Shown here piece after piece: positions 17,629 through 27,240 of a stretch of DNA of 64,000 bases. The translations under genes and the position numbers were made by a program. The notes under the pieces are model-generated. The model ran no database searches, was not told the origin of the DNA, and saw nothing but the letters and a program-made list of their open reading frames with translations. The DNA is from an uncultured Alphaproteobacteria bacterium (GTDB lineage: Bacteria > Pseudomonadota > Alphaproteobacteria > Rhodobacterales > Rhodobacteraceae). The stretch lies in contig CACGMO010000004.1 in the NCBI GenBank assembly GCA_902574225.1, positions 16,820 through 80,819 of the forward strand. The letters are read 5' to 3'. How positions within the stretch are numbered: the first letter of the stretch is position 1; each line of letters begins with the position of its first letter.

Positions 17629-18948
17629 TTAATTCCCGTGTTTGTTTAGGGTACTCCTAAACTTTTCAATGATCTCATCAATATGTTTATGTTCAGAAAT
17701 GAACATTGGAGCTACAATTCCTGAGTCGCCAGTAAATTTGACGTGTAGACCCTCCCAGAATAACTCTTTTTGGAATTTTGTTCCTCTTTTTCCCGGGTGC
17801 CCGTCGGCATGAAGCTCAACTCCGCCCATCATCCCAATTCCTCTTACATCTTTTACGAGTGGATGATCGCAGAGTGAAAAAAGCGAATTAAGAAAATAAC
17901 CAGACATTTCATTAGCTCTGTTAAATAAATCTTCTTCTTCATATATTTCAAGTGATGCCAAACCGGCTGCACATGAACCTGGGTGACCTGAATAAGTATA
18001 TCCATGAAAAAATTCTATAGTATCTGGGTTAGAGTTATCTGTAACAGTTTCATAAATATGGTCTTTGACACATACTGCGCCCATTGGCATCGAACCATTT
18101 GTAATTGCTTTTGCCATTGTCATAATATCTGGCGTTACATCAAATTTTTGTGAAGCAAAAGGAGCTCCCATTCGACCAAAACCAGTTATTACTTCGTCAA
18201 AAACAAGTAAAATTCCATGTTCGTCACATATTTCTCTTAGTCTTTCAAGGTAGCCTTCGGGAGGTACTAAAGTTCCTGTCGACCCTGCAACTGGCTCAAC
18301 AAAACAAGCGGCGATGGTATTGCCCCCATAAGCTTGTGCAAACCTTTCTAGGTCATTAGCTAGTTCAACACCATTTTTAGGTTGCCCTTTAACTTTAAGC
18401 TCTTCTCCGGTCCATGTATGTCGCATTAACACAACGTTCGGCATAACTACGGGAAAGGTTCTTCGATTATTAACCATTCCAGATAAAGATACTCCCCCAA
18501 TATTGACCCCATGATAAGCTCTTTCTCTACTTACAAAACGATGCCTATTTTGACCGGTAGCAGAATTATAGGACATAATTATTTTTAGTGCTGTATCTAT
18601 AGCTTCGGAACCTGAATTTACAAAAAATACATGGTTCATTTCTTCTGGAGTAAGTTCCGACACTTTATCTGCTAATTCGAAACTGGCTGGATGGCCCATG
18701 CCAAAAGGAGATGTGTAGGTGTTCTTCTTCAGCTGATTGTGAACTGCTTCAATAATTTTTGGATGACAGTGTCCAGCGGGAGAACAAAATAAGCCAGAAG
18801 ACCCATCAATGATTTTTGTATTCTTATGGCTAGTCATATATACACCTGAGGCTTCTGTAATAAGTCTTGGGTCTATCTTAAAGCCTCTGTTATCGGTAAA
18901 CGGCATCCAATGATTTTCTAATGAATTTTTAATAATATTATTGGCCAT
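17629..18948 (-). CDS. Omega-amino acid–pyruvate aminotransferase, class III PLP
   Basis: A class III aminotransferase closest, by its N-terminus and motifs, to beta-alanine:pyruvate aminotransferases: ENHWMPFTDNRGFK near residue 10, FFVNSGSEAIDTALK near 100, YHGVNIGGVSLSGMVNNRR near 140, the PLP aspartate in LVFDEVITGFGRMG, and the PLP lysine in MAKAITNGSMPMGAV. I use the ATG at 18948 (MANNII). A longer in-frame form to 19011 adds residues not expected in the family. It is divergent from glutaryl-CoA dehydrogenase, so a role in amine, beta-alanine or lysine-type catabolism is plausible. The exact substrate is not determined. Confidence 0.88.
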   Translation of the reverse strand: MANNIIKNSLENHWMPFTDNRGFKIDPRLITEASGVYMTSHKNTKIIDGSSGLFCSPAGHCHPKIIEAVHNQLKKNTYTSPFGMGHPASFELADKVSELTPEEMNHVFFVNSGSEAIDTALKIIMSYNSATGQNRHRFVSRERAYHGVNIGGVSLSGMVNNRRTFPVVMPNVVLMRHTWTGEELKVKGQPKNGVELANDLERFAQAYGGNTIAACFVEPVAGSTGTLVPPEGYLERLREICDEHGILLVFDEVITGFGRMGAPFASQKFDVTPDIMTMAKAITNGSMPMGAVCVKDHIYETVTDNSNPDTIEFFHGYTYSGHPGSCAAGLASLEIYEEEDLFNRANEMSGYFLNSLFSLCDHPLVKDVRGIGMMGGVELHADGHPGKRGTKFQKELFWEGLHVKFTGDSGIVAPMFISEHKHIDEIIEKFRSTLNKHGN

Positions 18949-19033
18949 CTGTCTAAATCCTATTTTTTTGACGTTAAAAATGGTGGCAATGAAAAACTTC
19001 CCCCAAAACACTGTATTTTTTCAAACACAATAC

Positions 19034-19039
19034 TATAAT
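19034..19039 (+). promoter_or_regulatory. Candidate -10 box upstream of gcdH
   Basis: A perfect TATAAT 40 bases before the gcdH ATG. The region 15–19 bases upstream has only a poor -35 match. The box sits inside an imperfect palindrome, ATACT-ATAATTAA-AGTAT. Confidence 0.35.
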
Positions 19040-19078
19040 TAAAGTATCAAAATCCTAAAAAGTCAAAAGGGAATCTCT

Positions 19079-20296
19079 ATGAAAGACACTATCGAAGTAA
19101 AAGAAAAGAAAGTCAGGGACGCTTTTTTTAACTGGGCCGACCCATTTCTGATAACGGATCAACTTTCAGAAGAGGAAAGAATGATTAGCGAAACAGCTGC
19201 TTCTTTTGCTAATAAGGAGCTAAGCGTGCGAGTCGAAAAGGCTTATAACGAAGAAATTATAGACGAGGGCATTTTCAACCTCATGGGCGAAACCGGATTG
19301 CTAGGGTGTACAATACCGGAGGAATTTGGGGGGTTAGGAGCTAATTACGTTTCATATGGATTAATAACAAGAGAAATAGAGAAAGTTGACTCAGGCTACA
19401 GGTCTATGATGTCAGTTCAATCATCTCTTGTAATGTATCCAATATCTAAATTTGGATCCCAATCACAAAAAGAAAAATACTTACCAAAATTGGCATCTGG
19501 TGAAAGTGTTGGCTGCTTTGGGCTCACAGAAGCAAACTCTGGTTCTGACCCAGCTTCTATGACAACAAAAGCAAAAAAAGTAGCCGGTGGATTTGAGCTG
19601 AATGGTTCAAAAATGTGGATTTCGAATGCTCCTATAGCAGATGTTTTCGTTATTTGGGCAAAGTCAGAATTTCATGAAAATAAAATTAAAGGCTTCATAT
19701 TAGAGAAGAATTTCGATGGACTGGAAACAAAGAAAATACCTGGAAAATTGAGCTTACGTGCTTCTGTTACTGGTGAAATAAGTTTTAATAATGTCTTTGT
19801 TCCTGAAGAAAATATTTTAGAGGGTGTTGAAGGTTTGAAAGGACCCTTCAGTTGTCTTAACATGGCGAGATATGGCATAGCCTGGGGAGCGATGGGCGCT
19901 GCTGAATTTTGCTGGCATGCAGCTAGAGATTACGGTCTGTCGAGAAAGCAATTTAATAAGCCCTTGGCCGGGACTCAATTATTTCAGAAAAAATTGGCTG
20001 ATATGCAAACCGAGATTACGTTAGGTCTACAAGGAGCGCTCAGGCTAGGTAGATTGATAGATGAGGATCGCGGTGCACCAGAAGCAATAAGCCTGATGAA
20101 AAGAAACAATTGTGGTAAAGCACTGGACATCGCTCGTCAAGCAAGAGATATGCATGGAGGGAACGGTATATCCTCTGAGTACGGTGTAATGCGTCACGCC
20201 CAAAATTTAGAGACGGTTAACACTTACGAGGGTACACACGATATACATGCACTTATTTTGGGTAGAGCTCAAACAGGTATTCAAGCCTTTTTCTGA
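19079..20296 (+). CDS. gcdH: Glutaryl-CoA dehydrogenase
   Basis: A 405-residue FAD acyl-CoA dehydrogenase that oxidises and decarboxylates glutaryl-CoA to crotonyl-CoA in lysine/tryptophan breakdown. The glutaryl-specific start is present ([19 protein letters not shown]), followed by [18 protein letters not shown] near 145, [18 protein letters not shown] near 180, and the catalytic glutamate near 384 in [20 protein letters not shown]. An AAGGGA precedes the ATG. Its stop directly abuts the stop of the convergent ABC permease gene. Confidence 0.95.
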   Translation: MKDTIEVKEKKVRDAFFNWADPFLITDQLSEEERMISETAASFANKELSVRVEKAYNEEIIDEGIFNLMGETGLLGCTIPEEFGGLGANYVSYGLITREIEKVDSGYRSMMSVQSSLVMYPISKFGSQSQKEKYLPKLASGESVGCFGLTEANSGSDPASMTTKAKKVAGGFELNGSKMWISNAPIADVFVIWAKSEFHENKIKGFILEKNFDGLETKKIPGKLSLRASVTGEISFNNVFVPEENILEGVEGLKGPFSCLNMARYGIAWGAMGAAEFCWHAARDYGLSRKQFNKPLAGTQLFQKKLADMQTEITLGLQGALRLGRLIDEDRGAPEAISLMKRNNCGKALDIARQARDMHGGNGISSEYGVMRHAQNLETVNTYEGTHDIHALILGRAQTGIQAFF

Positions 20297-21058
20297 TTAG
20301 GTCCGCAGCCTGTAGCCAGTTTTGAAAATTATGGCAATAATTAATAAACAGATCGCCATAAATGACAATATAGCTACTATGGAAAGTGCTATTGGTATTT
20401 CAGATGTACCAAAGAAACTCCATCTAAAACCACTTATAAGATAAAAAACAGGGTTAAGTAGTGATACCTTTTGCCAAAACTCAGGCAACATATCAATAGA
20501 GTAAAAGCTTCCTCCGAGAAATACTAGTGGGGTTACAAGTAGAGTGGGAATAATACTCAACTTCTCCCAGTTTTGTGCCCAGATACCAATTATGAATCCG
20601 AAAAGAGAGAAGGTGATTGCTGTCAAAATTATAAAAACAGCCATTACTAAAGGATATTTTATATCATGGGTAACAAATAGATTAGATGTAAGAAAGATCA
20701 TCAAGCCAATTATCGTCGATTTTGAAGCCGCGGCACCTACATAACCAACAGTGGCTTCCAAAGAAGAGACAGGTGCTGATAGGACTTCGAAAATTGAACC
20801 AACAAATTTTGGAAAATAAATTCCGAAGGCGGCGTTGTTTATACTTTCAGTCATCAGATAAAGCATTATTAATCCTGGTACTATGAATGAGCCATATGAG
20901 ACGCCATTAATCGATTCAATCTTTGACCCGATAGCTGCACCAAAGACAACAAAATAGAGGGAAGTCGTGATTATCGGAGCTACTAAGCTCTGAAAGATAG
21001 TCCGCCTAAAGCGAGCCATCTCAAATTTGTAAATTGTTATTGCAGCTTGAATGTTCAT
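20297..21058 (-). CDS. ABC-2 type exporter permease
   Basis: A 253-residue membrane protein with about six hydrophobic segments and the ABC-2 permease pattern. It begins YKFEMARFRRTIFQSLVAPIITTSLYFVVFG and contains FIVPGLIMLYLM and LVTPLVFLGGSFYSIDMLPEFWQ. The latter is typical of YadH/NodJ-type permeases. The start overlaps the ATPase stop as ATGA, so the two form one exporter. The substrate is unknown. If the frameshifted ATPase is really inactive, this permease would be orphaned. Confidence 0.88.
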   Translation of the reverse strand: MNIQAAITIYKFEMARFRRTIFQSLVAPIITTSLYFVVFGAAIGSKIESINGVSYGSFIVPGLIMLYLMTESINNAAFGIYFPKFVGSIFEVLSAPVSSLEATVGYVGAAASKSTIIGLMIFLTSNLFVTHDIKYPLVMAVFIILTAITFSLFGFIIGIWAQNWEKLSIIPTLLVTPLVFLGGSFYSIDMLPEFWQKVSLLNPVFYLISGFRWSFFGTSEIPIALSIVAILSFMAICLLIIAIIFKTGYRLRT

Positions 21059-21973
21059 TGCGTTTCAACCAAATCCAAAAATATATCTTCTAATGAATTG
21101 TCCACTGTGTTGATTTCAGTAAAAGCGATACCATTCTGCGAAAGCAAATTCACGATAGATTGTAATTCATTAGACGTATTGTTGATACCAACGAGCTTAA
21201 GCGTCATACCATTCTCTGTAAGTGAAATCTTTTTGTTTTTTTTCATAAAAGAGGGGTCTTTAAGTTTTTTACTCAATCTTATAAAAGTTGTTTTTTTACT
21301 AAATTCACTCATAAGAGTAGTTTTTTCTTTAACGAGAATAATCTCGCCTGAATTAATTATTCCAACTCTGTCGGCCAATTGTTCTGCTTCCTCGATATAA
21401 TGTGTTGTAAGAATGATAGTAACGCCCATTTTTTTTTGATCTTCTATGAGCTTCCAGATGTCTCTTCTTAATGATACATCAACACCTGCAGTGGGTTCAT
21501 CCAGAAATAGGATTTTGGGTTCATGTGCCAAAGCTTTAGCTATAAGGAGACGTCTTTTCATTCCTCCCGACAGACCAAAAATCTGTTCATCTCGTTTGTC
21601 AAAGAGTGACAAGGTTTTTAAAATTTTTTCAATATGATCTCGGCTGTCTTTTAATCCAAAGAGCCCTCTCGAAAATTGACATGAGTTATAAACACTTTCA
21701 AACCCATCCAAAGGCAACTCTTGAGGAACTAACCCAATTTGATTTCTGGTTTCTTTATATTGAGATAAAGTATCGAAATCATTAACTTTGATAGTCCCAC
21801 TTGATTGCCTACATAATCCACATATAGCTGATATTAACGTTGTCTTTCCAGCGCCATTTGGCCCTAATAAAGCGAAGATTTCACCTTTTTTTGATTTCAA
21901 GGGAAACATTATCTAAAGCTTTATGTCTTCCAAATACTTTTGAGACGTTCTCAATTGAAATTTGACTTTTCAT
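21055..21973 (-). CDS. ABC-2 exporter ATP-binding protein, split by a +1 frameshift at an A7 run
   Basis: The ATPase partner of the permease (YadG/CcmA-like). The downstream frame holds Walker A LLGPNGAGKTT, the LVPQELPLDGFES Q-loop region, signature LSGGMKRRLLIAKAL, Walker B KILFLDEPTAGVD and the switch histidine in ILTTHYIEEAE. The conserved N-terminus (MKSQISIENVSKVFG, then ALDNVSLEIKK) begins at the ATG at 21973, but in a different frame. It ends at a TGA just after a run of seven As at 21886–21892 (minus strand). With six As the reading would be continuous, about 305 residues, in the expected form VSLEIKKGEIFALLG. The ATG lies three bases after the aldo/keto reductase stop. The break may be an assembly error, slippage, +1 frameshifting or a recent null mutation. 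Confidence 0.8.
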
Positions 21974-21976
21974 AAC

Positions 21977-23023
21977 TTACATAGGCATTGGAATTTTTTT
22001 ATAAAGCTTGTTAACTTCTGCTAACACCTCGTCTTCGAGGTATATGTCTTTACCTTTTAAAATCAACTTTAGTTGATCTACGTTTGATGCACCAAAAATT
22101 ACGGATCCCATAAATGGTCTCGATCTACAAAAGCTTAGAGCTAAATGAACGGGATCTAATTCAAAACTCTTAGATAATTCGATATATTCTTCTATTGCTT
22201 TAGTAGAATTTGGCGTGACCCTTCCGAACATATCGGGGATCCTAGATAGCCTTGAGTTTTTGGGTACTTGACTATTGAGATACTTTCCTGTGATCATTCC
22301 ACCAACCAAGGGCGAATAGGCTAGCAACTTAACATTTTCGTGAAAACATGTTTCAGCCAAGTCCGTATCAAATATTCTACAAAGTAAGCTATATTCATTC
22401 TGTATGGATGCAATTGAGAAGTCATTATACTTTTTTGCTTCGTTGGCGAATTGTACTGTTCCCCAGGCTGTCTCGTTAGATAATCCAATATATCTAATTT
22501 TTCCCTCTTTTTTGAGATCATACAGTTCCTTAACGACTAACTCAATATTTTCTCGCTCTACACTACTTTCTTGGCTGGTAGGGTTGTAGTTCCAATATTG
22601 TCTAAAATGATAACTGCCTCTGTTTGGCCAATGTAATTGATAAAGATCAATATAGTCTGTTTGTAAATTTTTTAGACTACCTTCTATCGCTAACCGGATT
22701 TCTTTTGGAAAAATTCCTTTACCATTCCTAACGTTTTTATAGCCTTTGCCACTGATTTTTGTAGCAATTACTAATTCTTTTCTTTTCTGCGAATTTTTAC
22801 CAAGCCAGTTGCCCAGGATTCTTTCAGTATCACCCGTGGTTTCTGCTCTCAAAGGACAGACAGGATACATTTCGGCAGTATCTATGAAGTTAATTCCTGC
22901 ATCTAAACTCATTTCTATTTGCTTATGGGCATCCACTTCATCAGTCTGCTCGCCCCACGTCATCGTTCCTAAGCAAAAGTCTGTTACTGTTAATTCTGTA
23001 TTTCCCAAGTTTACAAATTTCAA
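21977..23023 (-). CDS. Aldo/keto reductase, Tas-like
   Basis: A 348-residue TIM-barrel aldo/keto reductase resembling Escherichia coli Tas: FCLGTMTWGEQ near 17, FIDTAEMYPV with the catalytic tyrosine near 53, TERILGNWLGK near 66, VIATKISG with the lysine near 89, DLYQLHWPNRGSYHFRQYWN near 126 and GLSNETAWG near 178. It probably reduces small aldehydes or ketones with NADPH. The physiological substrate is not known. The start is TTG with AAGGA eight bases upstream, and there is no competing ATG. It leads the operon with the ABC exporter. Confidence 0.87.
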   Translation of the reverse strand: MKFVNLGNTELTVTDFCLGTMTWGEQTDEVDAHKQIEMSLDAGINFIDTAEMYPVCPLRAETTGDTERILGNWLGKNSQKRKELVIATKISGKGYKNVRNGKGIFPKEIRLAIEGSLKNLQTDYIDLYQLHWPNRGSYHFRQYWNYNPTSQESSVERENIELVVKELYDLKKEGKIRYIGLSNETAWGTVQFANEAKKYNDFSIASIQNEYSLLCRIFDTDLAETCFHENVKLLAYSPLVGGMITGKYLNSQVPKNSRLSRIPDMFGRVTPNSTKAIEEYIELSKSFELDPVHLALSFCRSRPFMGSVIFGASNVDQLKLILKGKDIYLEDEVLAEVNKLYKKIPMPM

Positions 23024-23123
23024 TTTTAGATTCCTTCACAATATTATTTGCGTGTTAGCATTTTTAGGATTTAAGAAATGGCCTATAAGCTTTGACTATT
23101 AGTGCATAAACAATTATTTGTAA

Positions 23124-23135
23124 AATGTTAACATT
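23124..23135. promoter_or_regulatory. 12-bp perfect palindrome upstream of the S49 peptidase gene
   Basis: AATGTTAACATT is a perfect palindrome 22 bases before the peptidase ATG, in the 134-base divergent spacer shared with the aldo/keto reductase. It could be an operator, but in such AT-rich DNA chance is a serious alternative. Confidence 0.25.
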
Positions 23136-23157
23136 AAATTTCTTAATGGGGTGAGCG

Positions 23158-23970
23158 ATGGGTATGATTAGCAGTATGAGGAAATTTTTTCGAAGAAAGC
23201 CATTGGTTGTTGTTATACGGCTAGATGGGGTCATAGGTGCAGTGAGTAGATTTGGGTCAGGAGGTCTAGACGATTCAAATACCCAAAAGTTATTAGAAAA
23301 AGCCTTTGAGTTCGAAAAGGCCAAAGCTATCGCTATAAAAATAAATTCTCCTGGCGGATCGCCTACACAATCATCTCTCATAGCATCGAGAATTTTAAAA
23401 TTATCCAAGGAAAAGGAAATACCTGTTTTATGCTTCTGTGAAGATGTTGCAGCATCTGGAGGCTATTGGTTAGCTTGTGCTGGTAAAGAAATCTACGCGG
23501 ATATAAATTCGATCATAGGTTCCATAGGTGTAATCTCTGCAAGTTTTGGTTTTTCAGAGCTTATATCCAGATATGGTATAGAGAGAAGAGTATACACGGC
23601 TGGAGAAGAAAAGAGTATGCTGGATCCTTTCCAGCCAGAAAAAGCTAGTGACGTAAAACGGCTAAAATCTATCCAAAAAGCCATTTTTGAAAACTTTAAA
23701 TCTTTTGTGAGCGAGCGCAGAGGAGAAAAGATAAAAGGAAAAAAAATATTTAACGGAGAAGTATGGGATGCACCAAGAGCAAAAGATCTTGGTCTCATTG
23801 ATGGCATAGGAATGATGGAAGATATTTTGGAGACAAAGTTCGGAACAGATATAAAACTCAAATATATAAATAAAAAGAAATCATTTTTGTCTCGCTTTAG
23901 TAGTTCATTGATAAACGATATAAACTCAAAGATAGTCGAAAAATACTACTTCTCGAAATTTGGACTATAA
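23158..23970 (+). CDS. S49 family serine peptidase (SppA/SohB-like)
   Basis: A 270-residue member of peptidase family S49, which degrades cleaved signal peptides or membrane proteins. The Ser/Lys dyad is visible: Ser100 in EDVAASGGYW and Lys152 in EEKSMLDPF. The INSPGGSPTQSS segment near 62 and the SIIGSIGVI strand near 119 are also typical. No convincing long transmembrane anchor is seen, only the basic start MRKFFRRKP followed by a short hydrophobic stretch. A GGGGTGAG ribosome site precedes the ATG. The long basic C-terminal tail (after about 235) is unremarkable. Confidence 0.88.
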   Translation: MGMISSMRKFFRRKPLVVVIRLDGVIGAVSRFGSGGLDDSNTQKLLEKAFEFEKAKAIAIKINSPGGSPTQSSLIASRILKLSKEKEIPVLCFCEDVAASGGYWLACAGKEIYADINSIIGSIGVISASFGFSELISRYGIERRVYTAGEEKSMLDPFQPEKASDVKRLKSIQKAIFENFKSFVSERRGEKIKGKKIFNGEVWDAPRAKDLGLIDGIGMMEDILETKFGTDIKLKYINKKKSFLSRFSSSLINDINSKIVEKYYFSKFGL

Positions 23971-23989
23971 GCTGTCGATGGGAAGCTAA

Positions 23990-24775
23990 TTGAAAGAAGA
24001 AAAAACAGCACTAATCACAGGGGGCGCCAAACGACTGGGGCGATCTATCTCAAAGGAGCTAGCAGGAGCTGGCTATAATGTTATTATACATTACAACAGT
24101 TCAGAGAATGATGCGCTAAGCCTCAGAGAGGAGTTACTAGAATTTGGTGTCGATGTTTTCCTTCTCCAGGCTGACCTATTAAATGACAACGAAACACTTT
24201 CGTTGTTTGACAAGTGTAAAAAGCTAATAAAAAGACCTGTGAATTTACTTATAAATAATGCATCGATCTTCGAATATGACAATATAAAAACTGCAACTTT
24301 AGAAAGTTGGAGTCGTCATCAAAAGTCAAATCTGCAGGTACCATTTTTTTTAACACAAAAATTCGCTGAGCAAGCACCGGAGCCTGAGAAGCTAGAAAAC
24401 GGTGAGTTGGAAAGTAGGTCGTGTATAATAAATATAATTGATCAAAGAGTTCAGAATCTGACAACCGATTTTACTACCTATACACTAGCCAAATCTGCTT
24501 TGTGGACATTAACACGGATTTCAGCTAAGGCGCTGGCCCCAAAAATAAGGGTGAACGCTGTAGGGCCAGGCCCCACTTTGAAAGCAGAGTTTCAAAGTGT
24601 TTCAAATTATAAAAAACAAAGGCTCTCTACACCGCTACAAAGGGGTTCAAGTACGTCTGAAATATGTGAAACTATAAAATACTTTGTTAACACCCCAAGT
24701 GTTAGTGGACAATTGGTATGTGTTGATGGTGGACAGAATTTACAAGCAATAAAAAAAACTGAGGAAATCGATTAA
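23990..24775 (+). CDS. SDR oxidoreductase, FolM/pteridine reductase-like
   Basis: A 261-residue short-chain dehydrogenase with NADP-type TGGAKRLGRSI at 10–19, LLINNASIF near 86, and the active-site Tyr164/Lys168 in YTLAKSAL. The DQRVQNLTTDFTTY segment and the TGGAKRLG start are typical of dihydromonapterin/pteridine reductases (FolM, PTR1), which reduce pterins and can stand in for dihydrofolate reductase. That substrate assignment is inference. The start is TTG with GGAAG upstream. The gene lies 20 bases after the peptidase and just before uvrC. Confidence 0.75.
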   Translation: MKEEKTALITGGAKRLGRSISKELAGAGYNVIIHYNSSENDALSLREELLEFGVDVFLLQADLLNDNETLSLFDKCKKLIKRPVNLLINNASIFEYDNIKTATLESWSRHQKSNLQVPFFLTQKFAEQAPEPEKLENGELESRSCIINIIDQRVQNLTTDFTTYTLAKSALWTLTRISAKALAPKIRVNAVGPGPTLKAEFQSVSNYKKQRLSTPLQRGSSTSEICETIKYFVNTPSVSGQLVCVDGGQNLQAIKKTEEID

Positions 24776-24796
24776 TAGATTAGGTAATTTTTGCAG

Positions 24797-26653
24797 ATGA
24801 CACAAAGTGACCCGAACAAATTCTCCCAGGGAGAAAAGGTAGTCTCCTCTATAGTTAAAACATTGCCGAATAAACCAGGTGTATATCGAATGCTTGATGA
24901 TACAGGTAGCGTTTTATATGTAGGAAAAGCAAAAAATCTAAAAAATAGAGTCTCAAGTTATTCGAGAGTGACGGGACACTCGCTAAGAATAGGCAGAATG
25001 ATTTCTGCAACCAGAGATATGAATTTTTTTATAACAGAAACTGAGCTGGAAGCGCTACTGTTAGAACAAAATCTGATAAAGAAGTATAATCCCAGATACA
25101 ACGTGCTTTTAAAGGATGATAAGAGTTTTCCTCAGATTGCAATTACAAGAAACAAACAGTTTCCTCAAGTAACGAAATACCGTGGGAAAAAGGTAGATGG
25201 CGTAAAATATTTTGGTCCCTATGCCTCTGCCACTGCAGTTAACAACGCTATTAATTATATTCAGAAAATCTTTCAATTGAGAAATTGCCGAGATAGTAAT
25301 TTTTATGGACGAAGTCGAGCATGCCTTTTGCATTATATAAATAAATGCTCGGCTCCTTGTGTTGGAAAAATTTCTGAGGAAGAATATTCAAAAACAGTAG
25401 ATGAAGCAGAAAATTTTCTGTTAGGTAAACATACTGAGATCAAAGATAACTTACAAAGCAATATGCTACAGGCGAGCAAAAACTTAGATTTTGAAAGAGC
25501 GGCTTTCTACCGAGATCGGATTGAATTAATAGCAAAAATTCAATCGAGTCAAAATATCAATAATTTGAATGTTAAGGATGCTGATATTATAGGTCTATTT
25601 AAATTAGGGAATGAAGTCTGTATTCAGGTATTCTTTATCCGATCATATGAAAATAGAGGAAATCATGCTTTTTTTCCAAAGACTGGGGGTGGCGCAGACG
25701 ATATAGAAATTCTAGAAAATTTTATCGCCCAGTTTTATTCCACAAAAATTCCTGCTAGAGAAATACTCATATCGTCCTCTTTGAGAAATAACGAAGTATT
25801 AGTAAGGTTTCTCACTGAAAGAAGGAACCAAAAAGTTGTAGTTAGATCACCTGCTAGAGGAAGAGCAAAAGATCTCATAAATACTGCTGAAAAAAATGCT
25901 AAAGAAGCATTAGAACGAAAGATAGCGATGAAGGCTTCTCAGAAATCGCTTTTTGAAGAAGTTGAAACTTGGCTTAAATTAGAAGAGAAAATAAAAAAAA
26001 TCGAGGTTTACGATAACTCCCACATACAAGGGAGTTTCCCCATTGGTTGTCTTGTGGCTATAAATTTAGAGGGCTATTCTAAGTCAGATTATAGAAAATA
26101 TAATATCAAGGACAGTTCAATAAACCCCAAAGATGATTTGGCAATCATGGGTCATGTCTTTGAGCGAAGATTTGGAAAGATAAAAAGCGAAAATTTAGAA
26201 GATTTTAAGAAAAACCTCCCCGATCTAATTGTTATTGATGGTGGCCGCAATCAAATGAATGTTGCCTCGGCTGTCCTCAAGAAATACAAACTAGAAATCC
26301 CGATATTAGCTATTGCTAAAGGAGAGAAAAGGAATGAAGGAAGAGAAGACTTCTATTTTAGAGATAGAATTTTTAGCTTTCCTACAAGTAGTAGTGTCCT
26401 TTTCTTTTTTCAAAGAATTCGTGACGAAGTACATCGTTTTGCTATTGGCGCTCATAGGCAGAAAAGATCTTCTGGTATCAACAAAAGTGAACTTGATGAA
26501 GTTTATGGGATAGGGCCTAAGAAAAAAAAGGAATTATTGCAGCATTTTGGGTCAGCAAAGGAGGTTGGAAAGGCAAGTTTAAAGGATCTTTTGGGTGTAA
26601 AAGGAATATCGAAAAATTCAGCAGAAATTATTTTCAATCATTTTAATTCATGA
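24797..26653 (+). CDS. uvrC: Excinuclease ABC subunit C
   Basis: Makes both incisions in nucleotide excision repair with UvrA and UvrB. The roughly 618-residue protein has, in order: a GIY-YIG nuclease domain (PGVYRMLDDTG, VLYVGKAKNLKNRV), the Cys-rich linker (CLLHYINKCSAPCVG), a UVR domain (NLDFERAAFYRDRIE), the RNase H-like endonuclease half (IEVYDNSHIQGSFPIGCLVA, LIVIDGGRNQMNVA), and C-terminal helix-hairpin-helix repeats (VYGIGPKKKKELLQHFGS). The ATG at 24797 is preferred over an in-frame TTG six bases earlier. The stop overlaps the pgsA start as ATGA. Confidence 0.96.
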   Translation: MTQSDPNKFSQGEKVVSSIVKTLPNKPGVYRMLDDTGSVLYVGKAKNLKNRVSSYSRVTGHSLRIGRMISATRDMNFFITETELEALLLEQNLIKKYNPRYNVLLKDDKSFPQIAITRNKQFPQVTKYRGKKVDGVKYFGPYASATAVNNAINYIQKIFQLRNCRDSNFYGRSRACLLHYINKCSAPCVGKISEEEYSKTVDEAENFLLGKHTEIKDNLQSNMLQASKNLDFERAAFYRDRIELIAKIQSSQNINNLNVKDADIIGLFKLGNEVCIQVFFIRSYENRGNHAFFPKTGGGADDIEILENFIAQFYSTKIPAREILISSSLRNNEVLVRFLTERRNQKVVVRSPARGRAKDLINTAEKNAKEALERKIAMKASQKSLFEEVETWLKLEEKIKKIEVYDNSHIQGSFPIGCLVAINLEGYSKSDYRKYNIKDSSINPKDDLAIMGHVFERRFGKIKSENLEDFKKNLPDLIVIDGGRNQMNVASAVLKKYKLEIPILAIAKGEKRNEGREDFYFRDRIFSFPTSSSVLFFFQRIRDEVHRFAIGAHRQKRSSGINKSELDEVYGIGPKKKKELLQHFGSAKEVGKASLKDLLGVKGISKNSAEIIFNHFNS

Positions 26654-27240
26654 TATTACCGGTGGTTATGTATAGCTATATACCAAATTTTCTCACTTTT
26701 CTGAGGCTTTTTGCTGCCCCTGTATTAATATTATACCTAATAATAGACCAATCTTTTTCTGGTAAGTACTTTGGTTTAATAATCTTTTTCTTTATTATTC
26801 TGACCGATTTTTTTGATGGCTATTTGGCTAGAAAGTTTAATACGGAGAGTAATATTGGAAAAGTCTTTGACCCAATAGCTGATAAGATCATGGTTATTTT
26901 ACTTTTCGCTTTCTTCCTTGGCATTAACTTAGATAATCCAGAAAAATTGTTTATGTCGCTAATGCTTATACTATTAATTACTAGGGAAATTATGATCTCA
27001 GGATTACGAGAATTTGTAAGCGCAAAAAAAGCAGATCTAAGCGTTACGCAACTTGCTAGATGGAAAACATTTTTTCAGACCGTACTACTAATCTTCTTAT
27101 TTTTTGATTACATATATCTTTTCCAAAGCACTGTAATTAGTTGGTCGATAGACTTATTTTGCTTGGTTACATGTCTTCTGACATGGTATACTGGTATGCA
27201 GTACATTTTTAAAGCTTTTGACACTGCAAACAATGGGTAA
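26650..27240 (+). CDS. pgsA: CDP-diacylglycerol–glycerol-3-phosphate 3-phosphatidyltransferase
   Basis: An integral membrane enzyme for phosphatidylglycerol synthesis. The CDP-alcohol phosphotransferase signature is complete: DFFDGYLARKFNTESNIGKVFDPIADK (residues about 53–79), with the four conserved aspartates. Several hydrophobic helices fit the 196-residue family length. The ATG at 26650 overlaps the uvrC stop. A second ATG six codons later (MYSYIPNFLTFLR) is also a credible start. Confidence 0.94.
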   Translation: MILPVVMYSYIPNFLTFLRLFAAPVLILYLIIDQSFSGKYFGLIIFFFIILTDFFDGYLARKFNTESNIGKVFDPIADKIMVILLFAFFLGINLDNPEKLFMSLMLILLITREIMISGLREFVSAKKADLSVTQLARWKTFFQTVLLIFLFFDYIYLFQSTVISWSIDLFCLVTCLLTWYTGMQYIFKAFDTANNG

